A DNA stretch of 8,989 nucleotides, from assembly GCA_003650255.1 (NCBI GenBank), contig QMOP01000042.1:1-8989 (forward strand), given 5' to 3'. Below the pieces are notes generated by a model. It saw only the letters and a list, made by a program, of their open reading frames with translations. It had not been told where the DNA came from and did not search any database. Both the position numbers and the translations under genes were made by a program. The DNA is from Caldisericota bacterium. GTDB lineage: Bacteria; CG03; B21-G15. Shown here in pieces: positions 1 to 6,133 of this stretch (the first letter of the stretch is position 1; every line of letters begins with the position of its first letter).

Positions 1-86
1 CCATATGGACACCAAGTGGGGAAGAAAAGAAGGATATTAAAAAAGAGCTTGAAAAAAGCTATAATTTTAAAGAGTTTTTTGTAGAG
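1..86 (+). other. Left-edge fragment, possible 3' end of an upstream gene
   Basis: No gene can be named here. The frame beginning at base 3 is open from the window edge and reads as a Lys/Glu-rich peptide (TPSGEEKKDIKKELEK...) with codons typical of the other genes. It has no stop before the tRNA-Cys gene and closes only at TAG 198-200 inside tRNA-Val. The frame beginning at base 1 stops at TAG 82-84, two bases before the tRNA, and reads as a very basic peptide. Either could be the tail of a gene lying mostly to the left, or both could be chance. A likely tRNA promoter lies in the same bases. Confidence 0.25.
37..65 (+). promoter_or_regulatory. Probable promoter of the tRNA-Cys/tRNA-Val unit
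   Basis: A perfect -10 hexamer TATAAT lies at 60-65. Seventeen bases upstream is a weak -35, TTAAAA at 37-42 (4 of 6 matches to TTGACA). Transcription would start near 72, about 15 bases before the mature 5' end of tRNA-Cys, a normal distance for RNase P processing. The -10 is strong but the -35 is poor, and the region is A/T-rich, so chance matches are possible. Confidence 0.4.
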
Positions 87-159
87 GGCGCGGTAGCCAA
101 GCGGCTAAGGCGGCGGTCTGCAAAACCGCTATTCGGAGGTTCGAATCCTCTCCGCGCCT
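87..159 (+). tRNA. tRNA-Cys (anticodon GCA)
   Basis: A full cloverleaf can be drawn. The acceptor stem is 87-93 with 152-158, all seven pairs G:C. The D stem is GCC/GGC (96-98 with 109-111). The anticodon stem is GCGGT/ACCGC (113-117 with 125-129) around loop CTGCAAA, giving anticodon GCA at 120-122. The T stem is 135-139 with 147-151 around loop TTCGAAT. The discriminator base at 159 is T (U73), the identity base expected for tRNA-Cys. The 3' CCA is not encoded, so it must be added by CCA-adding enzyme. The G:C-only acceptor stem fits a high growth temperature. Confidence 0.97.
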
Positions 160-177
160 TAAGAAGTTTAAAGATGT

Positions 178-251
178 GCCCGGTTAGCTCAGTTGGTTAG
201 AGTACCACGTTGACATCGTGGGGGTCAGAGGTTCGAGTCCTCTACCGGGCA
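178..251 (+). tRNA. tRNA-Val (anticodon GAC)
   Basis: The acceptor stem is GCCCGGT at 178-184 paired with ACCGGGC at 244-250, and A251 is the discriminator (A73, usual for tRNA-Val). T185-A186 are positions 8-9. The D stem is GCTC/GAGT. The anticodon stem is CCACG/CGTGG (205-209 with 217-221) around loop TTGACAT, giving anticodon GAC at 212-214, which reads GUC/GUU valine codons. The T arm is AGAGG-TTCGAGT-CCTCT. No CCA is encoded. It lies 18 nt after tRNA-Cys and 16 nt before the thrS start, so all three are probably on one transcript. Confidence 0.97.
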
Positions 252-267
252 TTTTATAAATTTTTTT
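252..267 (+). promoter_or_regulatory. A/T-only leader before thrS, no Shine-Dalgarno
   Basis: All 16 bases between tRNA-Val and the thrS ATG are A or T, ending in a run of seven Ts (261-267). There is no purine-rich ribosome-binding site and no room for a T-box leader. TATAAA at 255-260 could serve as a -10 giving a transcript starting at or next to the ATG (leaderless), but no good -35 sits at the right distance. Alternatively, 3' processing of tRNA-Val would leave thrS mRNA with this short leader. Confidence 0.35.
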
Positions 268-2004
268 ATGGAAAAAAATCTTGAAATTTTAAGACACTCT
301 GCCTCTCATATAATGGCTTCTGCAGTAAAGGAACTATATCCTGATGCAAAACTTGGAATAGGGCCTGCAATTGAGGATGGCTTTTATTATGATTTTGATG
401 TGGAGAAACCATTTACTCCTGAGGACTTAAAAAGGATTGAAGATAAGATGAAGGAATTTATAGAAAAGGATTATCCTTTTGAGAAAATAATGATGAAAAG
501 AGAGGAGGCAAAAAAATTTTTCTCGGAAAAAAATGAAATATATAAGGTTGAAATTCTTAATGAAATAGAGGATGAAGAGGTTTCAATTTATAAACATAAT
601 GGTTTTTATGACCTCTGTCGTGGACCGCATGTTTCATCAACTGGAGAAGTGAAATTTTTTAAACTTCTTGATGTTGCAGGTGCTTACTGGAGAGGTGATG
701 AGAAGAATAAGATGCTTCAAAGAATATATGGGACGGCATTTTTTACTAAAGAGGAACTTGAGGAGTTTTTAAAAAAGAGGGAAGAAGCAAAGAAAAGAGA
801 TCATAGAAAACTTGGAAGAGAACTTGAGTTTTTTAGTATTCATCCTGAAGAGGCAGGACCTGGACTTATTTACTGGCATCCAAAAGGATCTATTGTAAGA
901 AGTATTATTGAGGATTTATGGAAGAAAGCACATCTTGAGAACGGTTATCAACTTATCTATACACCACATATAGCACAGGAGAAACTTTATGAAATTTCAG
1001 GACACCTTAAAAATTATTCTGAATTTATGTATTCCAGAATGCTTATAGATGATGTTCCTTATAGAATTAGACCGATGAACTGTCCAGGACATATTCTCAT
1101 ATATAAGACAAAAATTCACTCCTACAGGGAACTTCCTTTAAGATATGCAGAACTTGGTACTGTTTATAGATATGAGAAAAGTGGTGTTTTACATGGTCTT
1201 TTAAGAGTAAGGGGTTTTACAATTGATGATGCTCATATTTTTGTTCAAAAAGAAAATGTTTCAGAGGAGGTTATAAGGGTTCTTGATTTCAGTATAAGTA
1301 TTCTTAAAGCATTTGGTTTTGAGGATTTTAAACTATATCTTGCAACTAGACCCGAAGAAAAATTTATAGGAGAAATAGAGGACTGGGAAAAGGCAGAAAA
1401 TGCTTTAAAAGAGGCAATTGAGAGAGCAGGTCTTGATTACGAAATTGATGAGGGAGGAGGTGCTTTTTACGGGCCAAAGATTGATGTTAAGGTAAAGGAT
1501 GCTCTTGGAAGGTTATGGCAGTGTTCAACAATTCAGTTTGATTTTAATCTTCCAGAAAGATTTGATGTTTTTTTTATAAATAAGGAGGGAAAGGAGGAAA
1601 GACCATATTTAATTCACAGAGCAATTTTTGGTTCAATTGAAAGGTTCTTTGGTGTATTAATTGAGCACTATAAAGGTGCTTTTCCTTTCTGGCTGGCACC
1701 TGTTCAGGTAAGAGTTTTGAATATTACAGATGATGTTCTTGATTATGCTAAGAATGTTTATGAGAGGATAAAGAAAAGTGGAATAAGGGTTGAACTTGAT
1801 TCAAGGAATATTACTCTTAATAAAAAAATAAGAGAATCGGAAATGGAAAAAATTCCATATACTGTTATATGTGGGAAGAAGGAAAAAGAAAAAGGAAATG
1901 TTTCGATAAGGGAATATGGAAGGGGGGACAGGGGAAGTATTTCCTTTGATGAGTTTTTAAAAAGGATATTACAGGAAAATAAAAATCCTACCTTGACAGT
2001 TTAA
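268..2004 (+). CDS. thrS: Threonyl-tRNA synthetase lacking the TGS domain
   Basis: Charges tRNA-Thr with threonine in the cytoplasm (class II aaRS). The 578 residues start directly with the editing domain: H10xxxH14 and C117xxxH121 form the complete site that removes mischarged serine. The catalytic core follows (about 190-470): GPGLIYWHP motif 1 region, motif 2 with R301 in VYRYE, zinc ligands C272, H323 and H450, and motif 3 ending GSIERF (R459). The anticodon-binding domain begins at about 475 (WLAPVQVRVL) and runs to the end. The E. coli enzyme has 642 residues; the shortfall of about 64 matches the N-terminal TGS domain. No TGS can lie upstream in frame, because a stop is at 211-213 and tRNA-Val occupies that DNA. 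ATG 268 is the only start that keeps H10 and H14. It has no Shine-Dalgarno sequence, unlike pilB and pilC. Confidence 0.97.
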   Translation: MEKNLEILRHSASHIMASAVKELYPDAKLGIGPAIEDGFYYDFDVEKPFTPEDLKRIEDKMKEFIEKDYPFEKIMMKREEAKKFFSEKNEIYKVEILNEIEDEEVSIYKHNGFYDLCRGPHVSSTGEVKFFKLLDVAGAYWRGDEKNKMLQRIYGTAFFTKEELEEFLKKREEAKKRDHRKLGRELEFFSIHPEEAGPGLIYWHPKGSIVRSIIEDLWKKAHLENGYQLIYTPHIAQEKLYEISGHLKNYSEFMYSRMLIDDVPYRIRPMNCPGHILIYKTKIHSYRELPLRYAELGTVYRYEKSGVLHGLLRVRGFTIDDAHIFVQKENVSEEVIRVLDFSISILKAFGFEDFKLYLATRPEEKFIGEIEDWEKAENALKEAIERAGLDYEIDEGGGAFYGPKIDVKVKDALGRLWQCSTIQFDFNLPERFDVFFINKEGKEERPYLIHRAIFGSIERFFGVLIEHYKGAFPFWLAPVQVRVLNITDDVLDYAKNVYERIKKSGIRVELDSRNITLNKKIRESEMEKIPYTVICGKKEKEKGNVSIREYGRGDRGSISFDEFLKRILQENKNPTLTV

Positions 2005-2021
2005 AGAAGTTAAAGTATAAT
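1993..2021 (+). promoter_or_regulatory. Consensus housekeeping promoter for the pil operon
   Basis: TTGACA at 1993-1998 and TATAAT at 2016-2021 are both perfect six-base matches to the sigma-70/sigma-A consensus, with the optimal 17-base spacer. The -35 box lies inside the last codons of thrS and the spacer spans its TAA stop. The predicted start is near 2028, giving a leader of roughly 28 nt that includes the pilB ribosome-binding site. No operator-like inverted repeat is evident. Read-through from thrS is also possible, because no terminator is seen between the genes. Confidence 0.8.
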
Positions 2022-2043
2022 AATAGTTAGAAAAATTTGAAAT

Positions 2044-2051
2044 AGAGGTGA
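2044..2051 (+). promoter_or_regulatory. Ribosome-binding site of pilB
   Basis: AGAGGTGA matches the anti-SD complement GGAGGTGA at 7 of 8 positions and ends four bases before ATG 2056. This favours that start over the in-frame ATG at 2068. Confidence 0.85.
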
Positions 2052-2055
2052 AATT

Positions 2056-3819
2056 ATGGCAAAGGAGATGCCTGAGAAAAGGCCAATAAAGAAGCGCCTT
2101 GGAGATCTTCTTGTTGAAGTTGGGATAATTACTCCTGAGCAACTTGAAGAGGCACTTGAGGAGCAGAAAAAACATGGTGGAAAACTTGGTGAGATTTTGA
2201 TGGCTCTTGGATATATAACAGAGGATGTCCTTCTTGCATTTCTTGGAAAGCAGTGTGGAGTAAGTTATGTTTCATTAAGTGAATATGGAGAGATACCCGA
2301 GAAAGTAATAAAAATGGTTCCAGAAAGTATTGTAAGGACTCAGAAACTTATTCCAATTTCACTTGAAGGAAATGTTTTGACAATTGCAATGAGTGACCCA
2401 TTGAATGTTTTTGCAATAGATGATTTGAGAATGATGACAGGAAAGGATATAAAGGTTGTTATAGCAAGTGAATCAGAAATAAAGAATGCAATAGATAAGT
2501 ATTATGGAGCAAAAGAAACGATTGATGATATACTTAAGGAAATGGAAGAACCAGAGGTAACTCCTGGAGGAGATGATGTTGAACTTGTTGAAGAAAGTGA
2601 AGAGGAAGGAGATGTAATTGCTCTTGAGGCACAGACAGAAGAGGCGCCTGTTGTAAGGATTGTAAATTTGCTCCTTTCAAGTGCAGTTCAGGCAGGAGCA
2701 AGTGATATTCACATTGAGCCATATGAGAAAGCATTAAGGGTTAGATATAGAATTGATGGAGTTTTGCATGAGGTGACAGCACCTCCAAAGAAGCTTCAGA
2801 ATGCTATTATTTCCCGTTTAAAGATAATGGCTCGTCTTGATATTGCTGAAAAACGCCTTCCACAAGATGGAAGAATAAAGATAAAGGTTCAGAATAGAGA
2901 GGTTGATCTTCGTGTCTCAACAATTCCAACAACATTTGGAGAGAAGGTTGTTATGCGTATTTTGGATGCTTCAGCACTTAAACTTGAACTTGAAAAACTT
3001 GGTTTTGAACCAGAATCGCTTGAGGTCTATAAGAAAAATATACAAGTTCCATATGGAATAATACTTGTAACAGGACCAACAGGAAGTGGAAAATCTACAA
3101 CACTTTATTCAACACTTGCAACACTCAATTCACCTGAGGTAAATATTGTTACGATTGAGGATCCCGTGGAATATGTCCTTGAAGGAATAAATCAGGTTCA
3201 GGTCCATCCAGAAATAGGTCTTACTTTTGCATCAGGTTTAAGAGCATTTCTTCGTCAGGACCCTGATATAATAATGGTAGGAGAGATTCGTGATACTGAA
3301 ACAGCAGAGATAGCTATAAATGCTGCATTGACAGGACACCTTGTATTTTCAACACTTCATACAAATGATGCACCAGGAGCAATGACACGACTTAATAATA
3401 TGGGAATAGAGCCATTTTTAACAACATCAACTGTTGTTATGGTAATAGCACAGCGTCTTGTCCGTCTTATATGTCCAAAATGTAAGGAGCCTGTCGAGGT
3501 TGATGCGGAGAAATTACTCCATCTTGGTGTAAAGGAAGAGCAGTTAGCAGGAAAAAAGAAAGTTACACTTTATAGAGGGACTGGTTGTGATTATTGCACA
3601 AATACAGGTTATAAAGGAAGGGAGGCATGCTTTGAGGTAATGGAGGTTAATGACGAGATAAGGGAACTTGTTCTTGAAAGGGCTCCGACACATGTTATAA
3701 AGCAGGTTGCAAGAAAGAATGGAATGATGACTTTGAGAGAGGCAGCACTTAAAAAACTCCTTGATGGTAAAACGACTGTTCAGGAGGTTCTCAGGGTTAC
3801 ATTTGCTGATAAAGAGTAA
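2056..3819 (+). CDS. pilB: Type IV pilus extension ATPase PilB (GspE/PulE family) with MshEN domain
   Basis: Hexameric cytoplasmic ATPase that drives pilin polymerisation through PilC. The 587 residues comprise an N-terminal MshEN/GSPII_E_N region (about 12-155), an acidic low-complexity linker (about 161-198), an N2 domain with ASDIHIEP (215-222), and the RecA-like ATPase core. The core shows Walker A GPTGSGKST (340-348, K346), Asp box TIEDPVEY (366-373), Walker B RQDPDIIMVGEIRD (400-413, E410) and His box TGHLVFSTLHTNDA (426-439). A tetracysteine zinc site (C473, C476, C511, C514) marks PilB/GspE rather than PilT. Residues 14-37 and 43-66 are two 24-residue RLG...G...L...Q motifs separated by five residues, the known c-di-GMP-binding arrangement. 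Its stop shares one base with the pilT start. About 11 of 28 Arg codons are CGN, unlike its neighbours. A type II secretion GspE is the alternative; the adjacent PilT argues for a pilus. Confidence 0.95.
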   Translation: MAKEMPEKRPIKKRLGDLLVEVGIITPEQLEEALEEQKKHGGKLGEILMALGYITEDVLLAFLGKQCGVSYVSLSEYGEIPEKVIKMVPESIVRTQKLIPISLEGNVLTIAMSDPLNVFAIDDLRMMTGKDIKVVIASESEIKNAIDKYYGAKETIDDILKEMEEPEVTPGGDDVELVEESEEEGDVIALEAQTEEAPVVRIVNLLLSSAVQAGASDIHIEPYEKALRVRYRIDGVLHEVTAPPKKLQNAIISRLKIMARLDIAEKRLPQDGRIKIKVQNREVDLRVSTIPTTFGEKVVMRILDASALKLELEKLGFEPESLEVYKKNIQVPYGIILVTGPTGSGKSTTLYSTLATLNSPEVNIVTIEDPVEYVLEGINQVQVHPEIGLTFASGLRAFLRQDPDIIMVGEIRDTETAEIAINAALTGHLVFSTLHTNDAPGAMTRLNNMGIEPFLTTSTVVMVIAQRLVRLICPKCKEPVEVDAEKLLHLGVKEEQLAGKKKVTLYRGTGCDYCTNTGYKGREACFEVMEVNDEIRELVLERAPTHVIKQVARKNGMMTLREAALKKLLDGKTTVQEVLRVTFADKE

Positions 3820-4889
3820 TGGTTACAATTGATAAACTTCTTCAGGAGATGGTTGAAAGGGGAGCAAGTGATTTGCATATTGTTGACAATGCTCCTCCAA
3901 TATTAAGAATTGATGGAGAACTTGTTCCTCTTTCATATGACCCTTTAACTCCAGAAGATACTCAGAGAATTATCTATTCGCTTCTTACAGATAAACAGAA
4001 AGAAAGGTTTGAGGCAACAAATGAACTTGACCTTGGATTTGGAATAAAAGGTGTTGGAAGGGTTAGAATGAATGTTTATAGAGAAAGGGGAGCTGTTTGT
4101 GCTGCTTTAAGACATATTCCAAATAAGTTTTTCACATTTGAAGAACTTGGACTTCCTCCTTGTGTTTATGATGTTATGAAATTAAATGCAGGACTTGTCC
4201 TTGTAACAGGACCAACAGGAAGCGGAAAGTCAACAACACTTGCATCAATGATAAACTATCTTAATGAAAGAAGAAAAGCACATATTGTTACAATAGAGGA
4301 CCCAATTGAGTATGTTCATCCACATAAAAAGTGTATTGTATCGCAGAGAGAAGTTGGGACAGATACTGAAACATTTGCCGATGCATTAAAACATGTTATG
4401 AGACAGGATCCTGATATAATTCTGATAGGAGAAATGAGAGACCTTGAGACAATTCAGGCAGCATTGACAGTTGCTGAAACAGGGCATCTTGTATTTGCCA
4501 CACTTCATACTCCTGATGCAGTTCAATCAATAAATAGAATCATAGATGTATTTCCTCCATATCAGCAGCCACAGATAAGAAACCAACTTTCATTTGTTCT
4601 ACAGGCAGTTTTCTGTCAGGAATTGACTCAAAAAATGGGGGGAGGACTTGCACTTATATGTGAGGCGTTAATTGTTACTCCTGCAATAAGAAATCTCATA
4701 AGAGAAGAAAAGGTTGAGCAGATTCATACTGCAATGCAGACAGGTGGAAAATATGGAATGCAGACGAGAAATCAGGCAATATATGAGTTATATAGAAAAA
4801 AATGGATTACATATTCAAAAGCAATTGAATTAAGTCATGATGTTGATGATTTAAAGAGAATGCTTGAGAGGTCAAATTTTGGTAGATAG
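3819..4889 (+). CDS. pilT: Type IV pilus retraction ATPase PilT
   Basis: Hexameric ATPase that depolymerises pili, powering twitching motility and DNA uptake. The 356 residues match the usual PilT length. The N-terminal PAS-like domain carries ASDLHI (16-21). The core has Walker A GPTGSGKST (131-139, K137), Asp box TIEDPIEY (158-165), Walker B RQDPDIILIGEMRD (195-208, E205) and His box TGHLVFATLHTPDA (221-234). The C-terminal AIRNLIRE (289-296) is the hallmark AIRNLI motif needed for retraction. There is no MshEN region and no tetracysteine zinc site, which separates it from PilB. The ATG overlaps the pilB TAA by one base (TAATG) and there is no strong Shine-Dalgarno sequence, so translation is probably coupled to pilB. 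PilU is possible, but a single copy beside pilB and pilC suggests PilT. Confidence 0.95.
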   Translation: MVTIDKLLQEMVERGASDLHIVDNAPPILRIDGELVPLSYDPLTPEDTQRIIYSLLTDKQKERFEATNELDLGFGIKGVGRVRMNVYRERGAVCAALRHIPNKFFTFEELGLPPCVYDVMKLNAGLVLVTGPTGSGKSTTLASMINYLNERRKAHIVTIEDPIEYVHPHKKCIVSQREVGTDTETFADALKHVMRQDPDIILIGEMRDLETIQAALTVAETGHLVFATLHTPDAVQSINRIIDVFPPYQQPQIRNQLSFVLQAVFCQELTQKMGGGLALICEALIVTPAIRNLIREEKVEQIHTAMQTGGKYGMQTRNQAIYELYRKKWITYSKAIELSHDVDDLKRMLERSNFGR

Positions 4890-4896
4890 GGGGTGA
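4888..4896 (+). promoter_or_regulatory. Ribosome-binding site of pilC
   Basis: AGGGGGTGA matches AGGAGGTGA at 8 of 9 positions and ends four bases before ATG 4901, the same spacing as at pilB. It overlaps the pilT stop codon (4887-4889), so pilC is translated in its own right within the operon. Confidence 0.85.
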
Positions 4897-4900
4897 AGTT

Positions 4901-6130
4901 ATGCCTGTTTTTGTATATAAGGTCAGGTCTCCACAGGGTTCAACAATTTCAGGGACAATTGAGGCAAATGATTTGAGACAGGCAGTTGATAGGTTGAGGG
5001 CACATAGATTTATAATTCTTGAAATAAATGAGCAAAAAGAGTCTCCTTTACAGAATCTTATAGAAAAATTAAATATCTTTAGACCAAAGGTTAAAGCAAA
5101 GGATATTGTTCTTTTTTCAAGACAGCTTTCAACAATGATAAGTGCTGGTGTTCCAGTTGCTCAAGGACTTTCAATTTTAGCAGAGCAGATAGAAAATCCG
5201 GCTTTTAAGAAAATTGTTGAAAAGATTAGGGATGATATTGAAGCAGGTTCTTCAATTGCTGATGCAATGGCAAAACATCCTGAGGCATTTAATTCTCTTT
5301 ATGTAAATATGATAAGGGCAGGAGAACTTGGAGGAGTTCTTGATACTATTTTAGAGAGATTATCATCATATCTTGAAGCAAGTGAGAAGTTGAAAGGAAA
5401 AGTAAAAAGTGCAATGGTTTATCCTGTTGTTGTTTTAACTTTTGCTATTGGAATAAGTATATTCCTTTTAACAGTTGTTATTCCAACATTTCAGAATATA
5501 TTCTCATCATTTGGTGCAGAACTTCCACTTCCAACAAGGATAATGATAGGAGTAAGTAATTTCTTAAGAAATAATATTCTTTTTGTTATTGGAATTCCTG
5601 TTGTGCTTTTTGTTGGAGTAAAACAGTTTTATAAGACAGAGTTTGGAAGGGCAAAAATTGATACTTTTCTTCTTAAACTTCCAATGTTTGGAATTCTTTT
5701 TAAAAAGGTTGCAATTGCAAAGTTCACAAGAACATTTGGAGTTTTAATAAAATCAGGAGTTCCAATTTTACAGGCAATGGAGACAGTTGCAAGAACTTCC
5801 GGAAACTGGGTAATTGAGGATGCTGTTTTGAAGGCAAGGGAGTCAATAAGGGAGGGAGAAAGGATTACAGATCCACTTGCAAGTTGTGGCGTTTTTCCTC
5901 CAATGGTTGTTCAGATGATAAGGGTTGGAGAGGAAACAGGAAATCTTGATACAATGCTTACAAAAATTGCTGATTTTTATGACCAGGAGGTTGATGTTGC
6001 TGTTGCTTCCCTTGCTTCAATGATTGAGCCAATAGTTATTGTTTTTATGGGGGTCCTTGTTGGTTCAATTGTAATAAGCATGTTTTTACCGATGTTTCAA
6101 CTTTCAAGCCTTGTCACAAAAGGAGCATAA
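4901..6130 (+). CDS. pilC: Type IV pilus inner-membrane platform protein PilC (GspF family)
   Basis: Polytopic membrane protein that forms the platform turned by PilB and PilT to insert or remove pilins. The 409 residues are the usual family length. It shows a short N-terminal region beginning MPVFVYKVRSPQG and two T2SSF repeats. The first runs from about 70 (FSRQLSTMISAGVPVAQGL, 72-90; RAGELGGVLDTIL, 139-151). The second runs from about 272 (FTRTFGVLIKSGVPILQAM, 275-293; RVGEETGNLDTML, 341-353). Predicted membrane segments are at about 173-195, 225-243 and 375-398. The gene begins 11 nt after pilT, so it belongs to the same operon, and it ends three bases from the stop of the convergent gene. 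No pilin or prepilin peptidase follows. GspF of a type II secretion system is the only close alternative. Confidence 0.95.
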   Translation: MPVFVYKVRSPQGSTISGTIEANDLRQAVDRLRAHRFIILEINEQKESPLQNLIEKLNIFRPKVKAKDIVLFSRQLSTMISAGVPVAQGLSILAEQIENPAFKKIVEKIRDDIEAGSSIADAMAKHPEAFNSLYVNMIRAGELGGVLDTILERLSSYLEASEKLKGKVKSAMVYPVVVLTFAIGISIFLLTVVIPTFQNIFSSFGAELPLPTRIMIGVSNFLRNNILFVIGIPVVLFVGVKQFYKTEFGRAKIDTFLLKLPMFGILFKKVAIAKFTRTFGVLIKSGVPILQAMETVARTSGNWVIEDAVLKARESIREGERITDPLASCGVFPPMVVQMIRVGEETGNLDTMLTKIADFYDQEVDVAVASLASMIEPIVIVFMGVLVGSIVISMFLPMFQLSSLVTKGA

Positions 6131-6133
6131 AGG

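Noticed and set aside
210..215. Exact TTGACA -35 box before thrS
   Set aside because: It is the anticodon loop of tRNA-Val (GAC), and no -10 lies 16-18 bases downstream; the TATAAA at 255-260 is 39 bases away.
87..251. tRNA genes as an integration site for a mobile element
   Set aside because: No integrase gene and no direct repeat of either tRNA 3' end was seen elsewhere in the window.
177..252. Alternative tRNA-Val boundaries with acceptor TGCCCGG/CCGGGCA
   Set aside because: This would place T-T at positions 8-9 and give U73; starting at 178 restores U8-A9, a full acceptor stem and the expected A73.
252..267. T-box or other riboswitch controlling thrS
   Set aside because: Only 16 A/T bases separate tRNA-Val from the ATG, which is too short for any structured leader.
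2534..2734. Open frames on the opposite strand within pilB and, similarly, opposite the lipoprotein and polX genes
   Set aside because: They lie wholly inside well-supported genes, have low-complexity Leu/Gln/His/Phe-rich translations from antisense reading, and lack family motifs.
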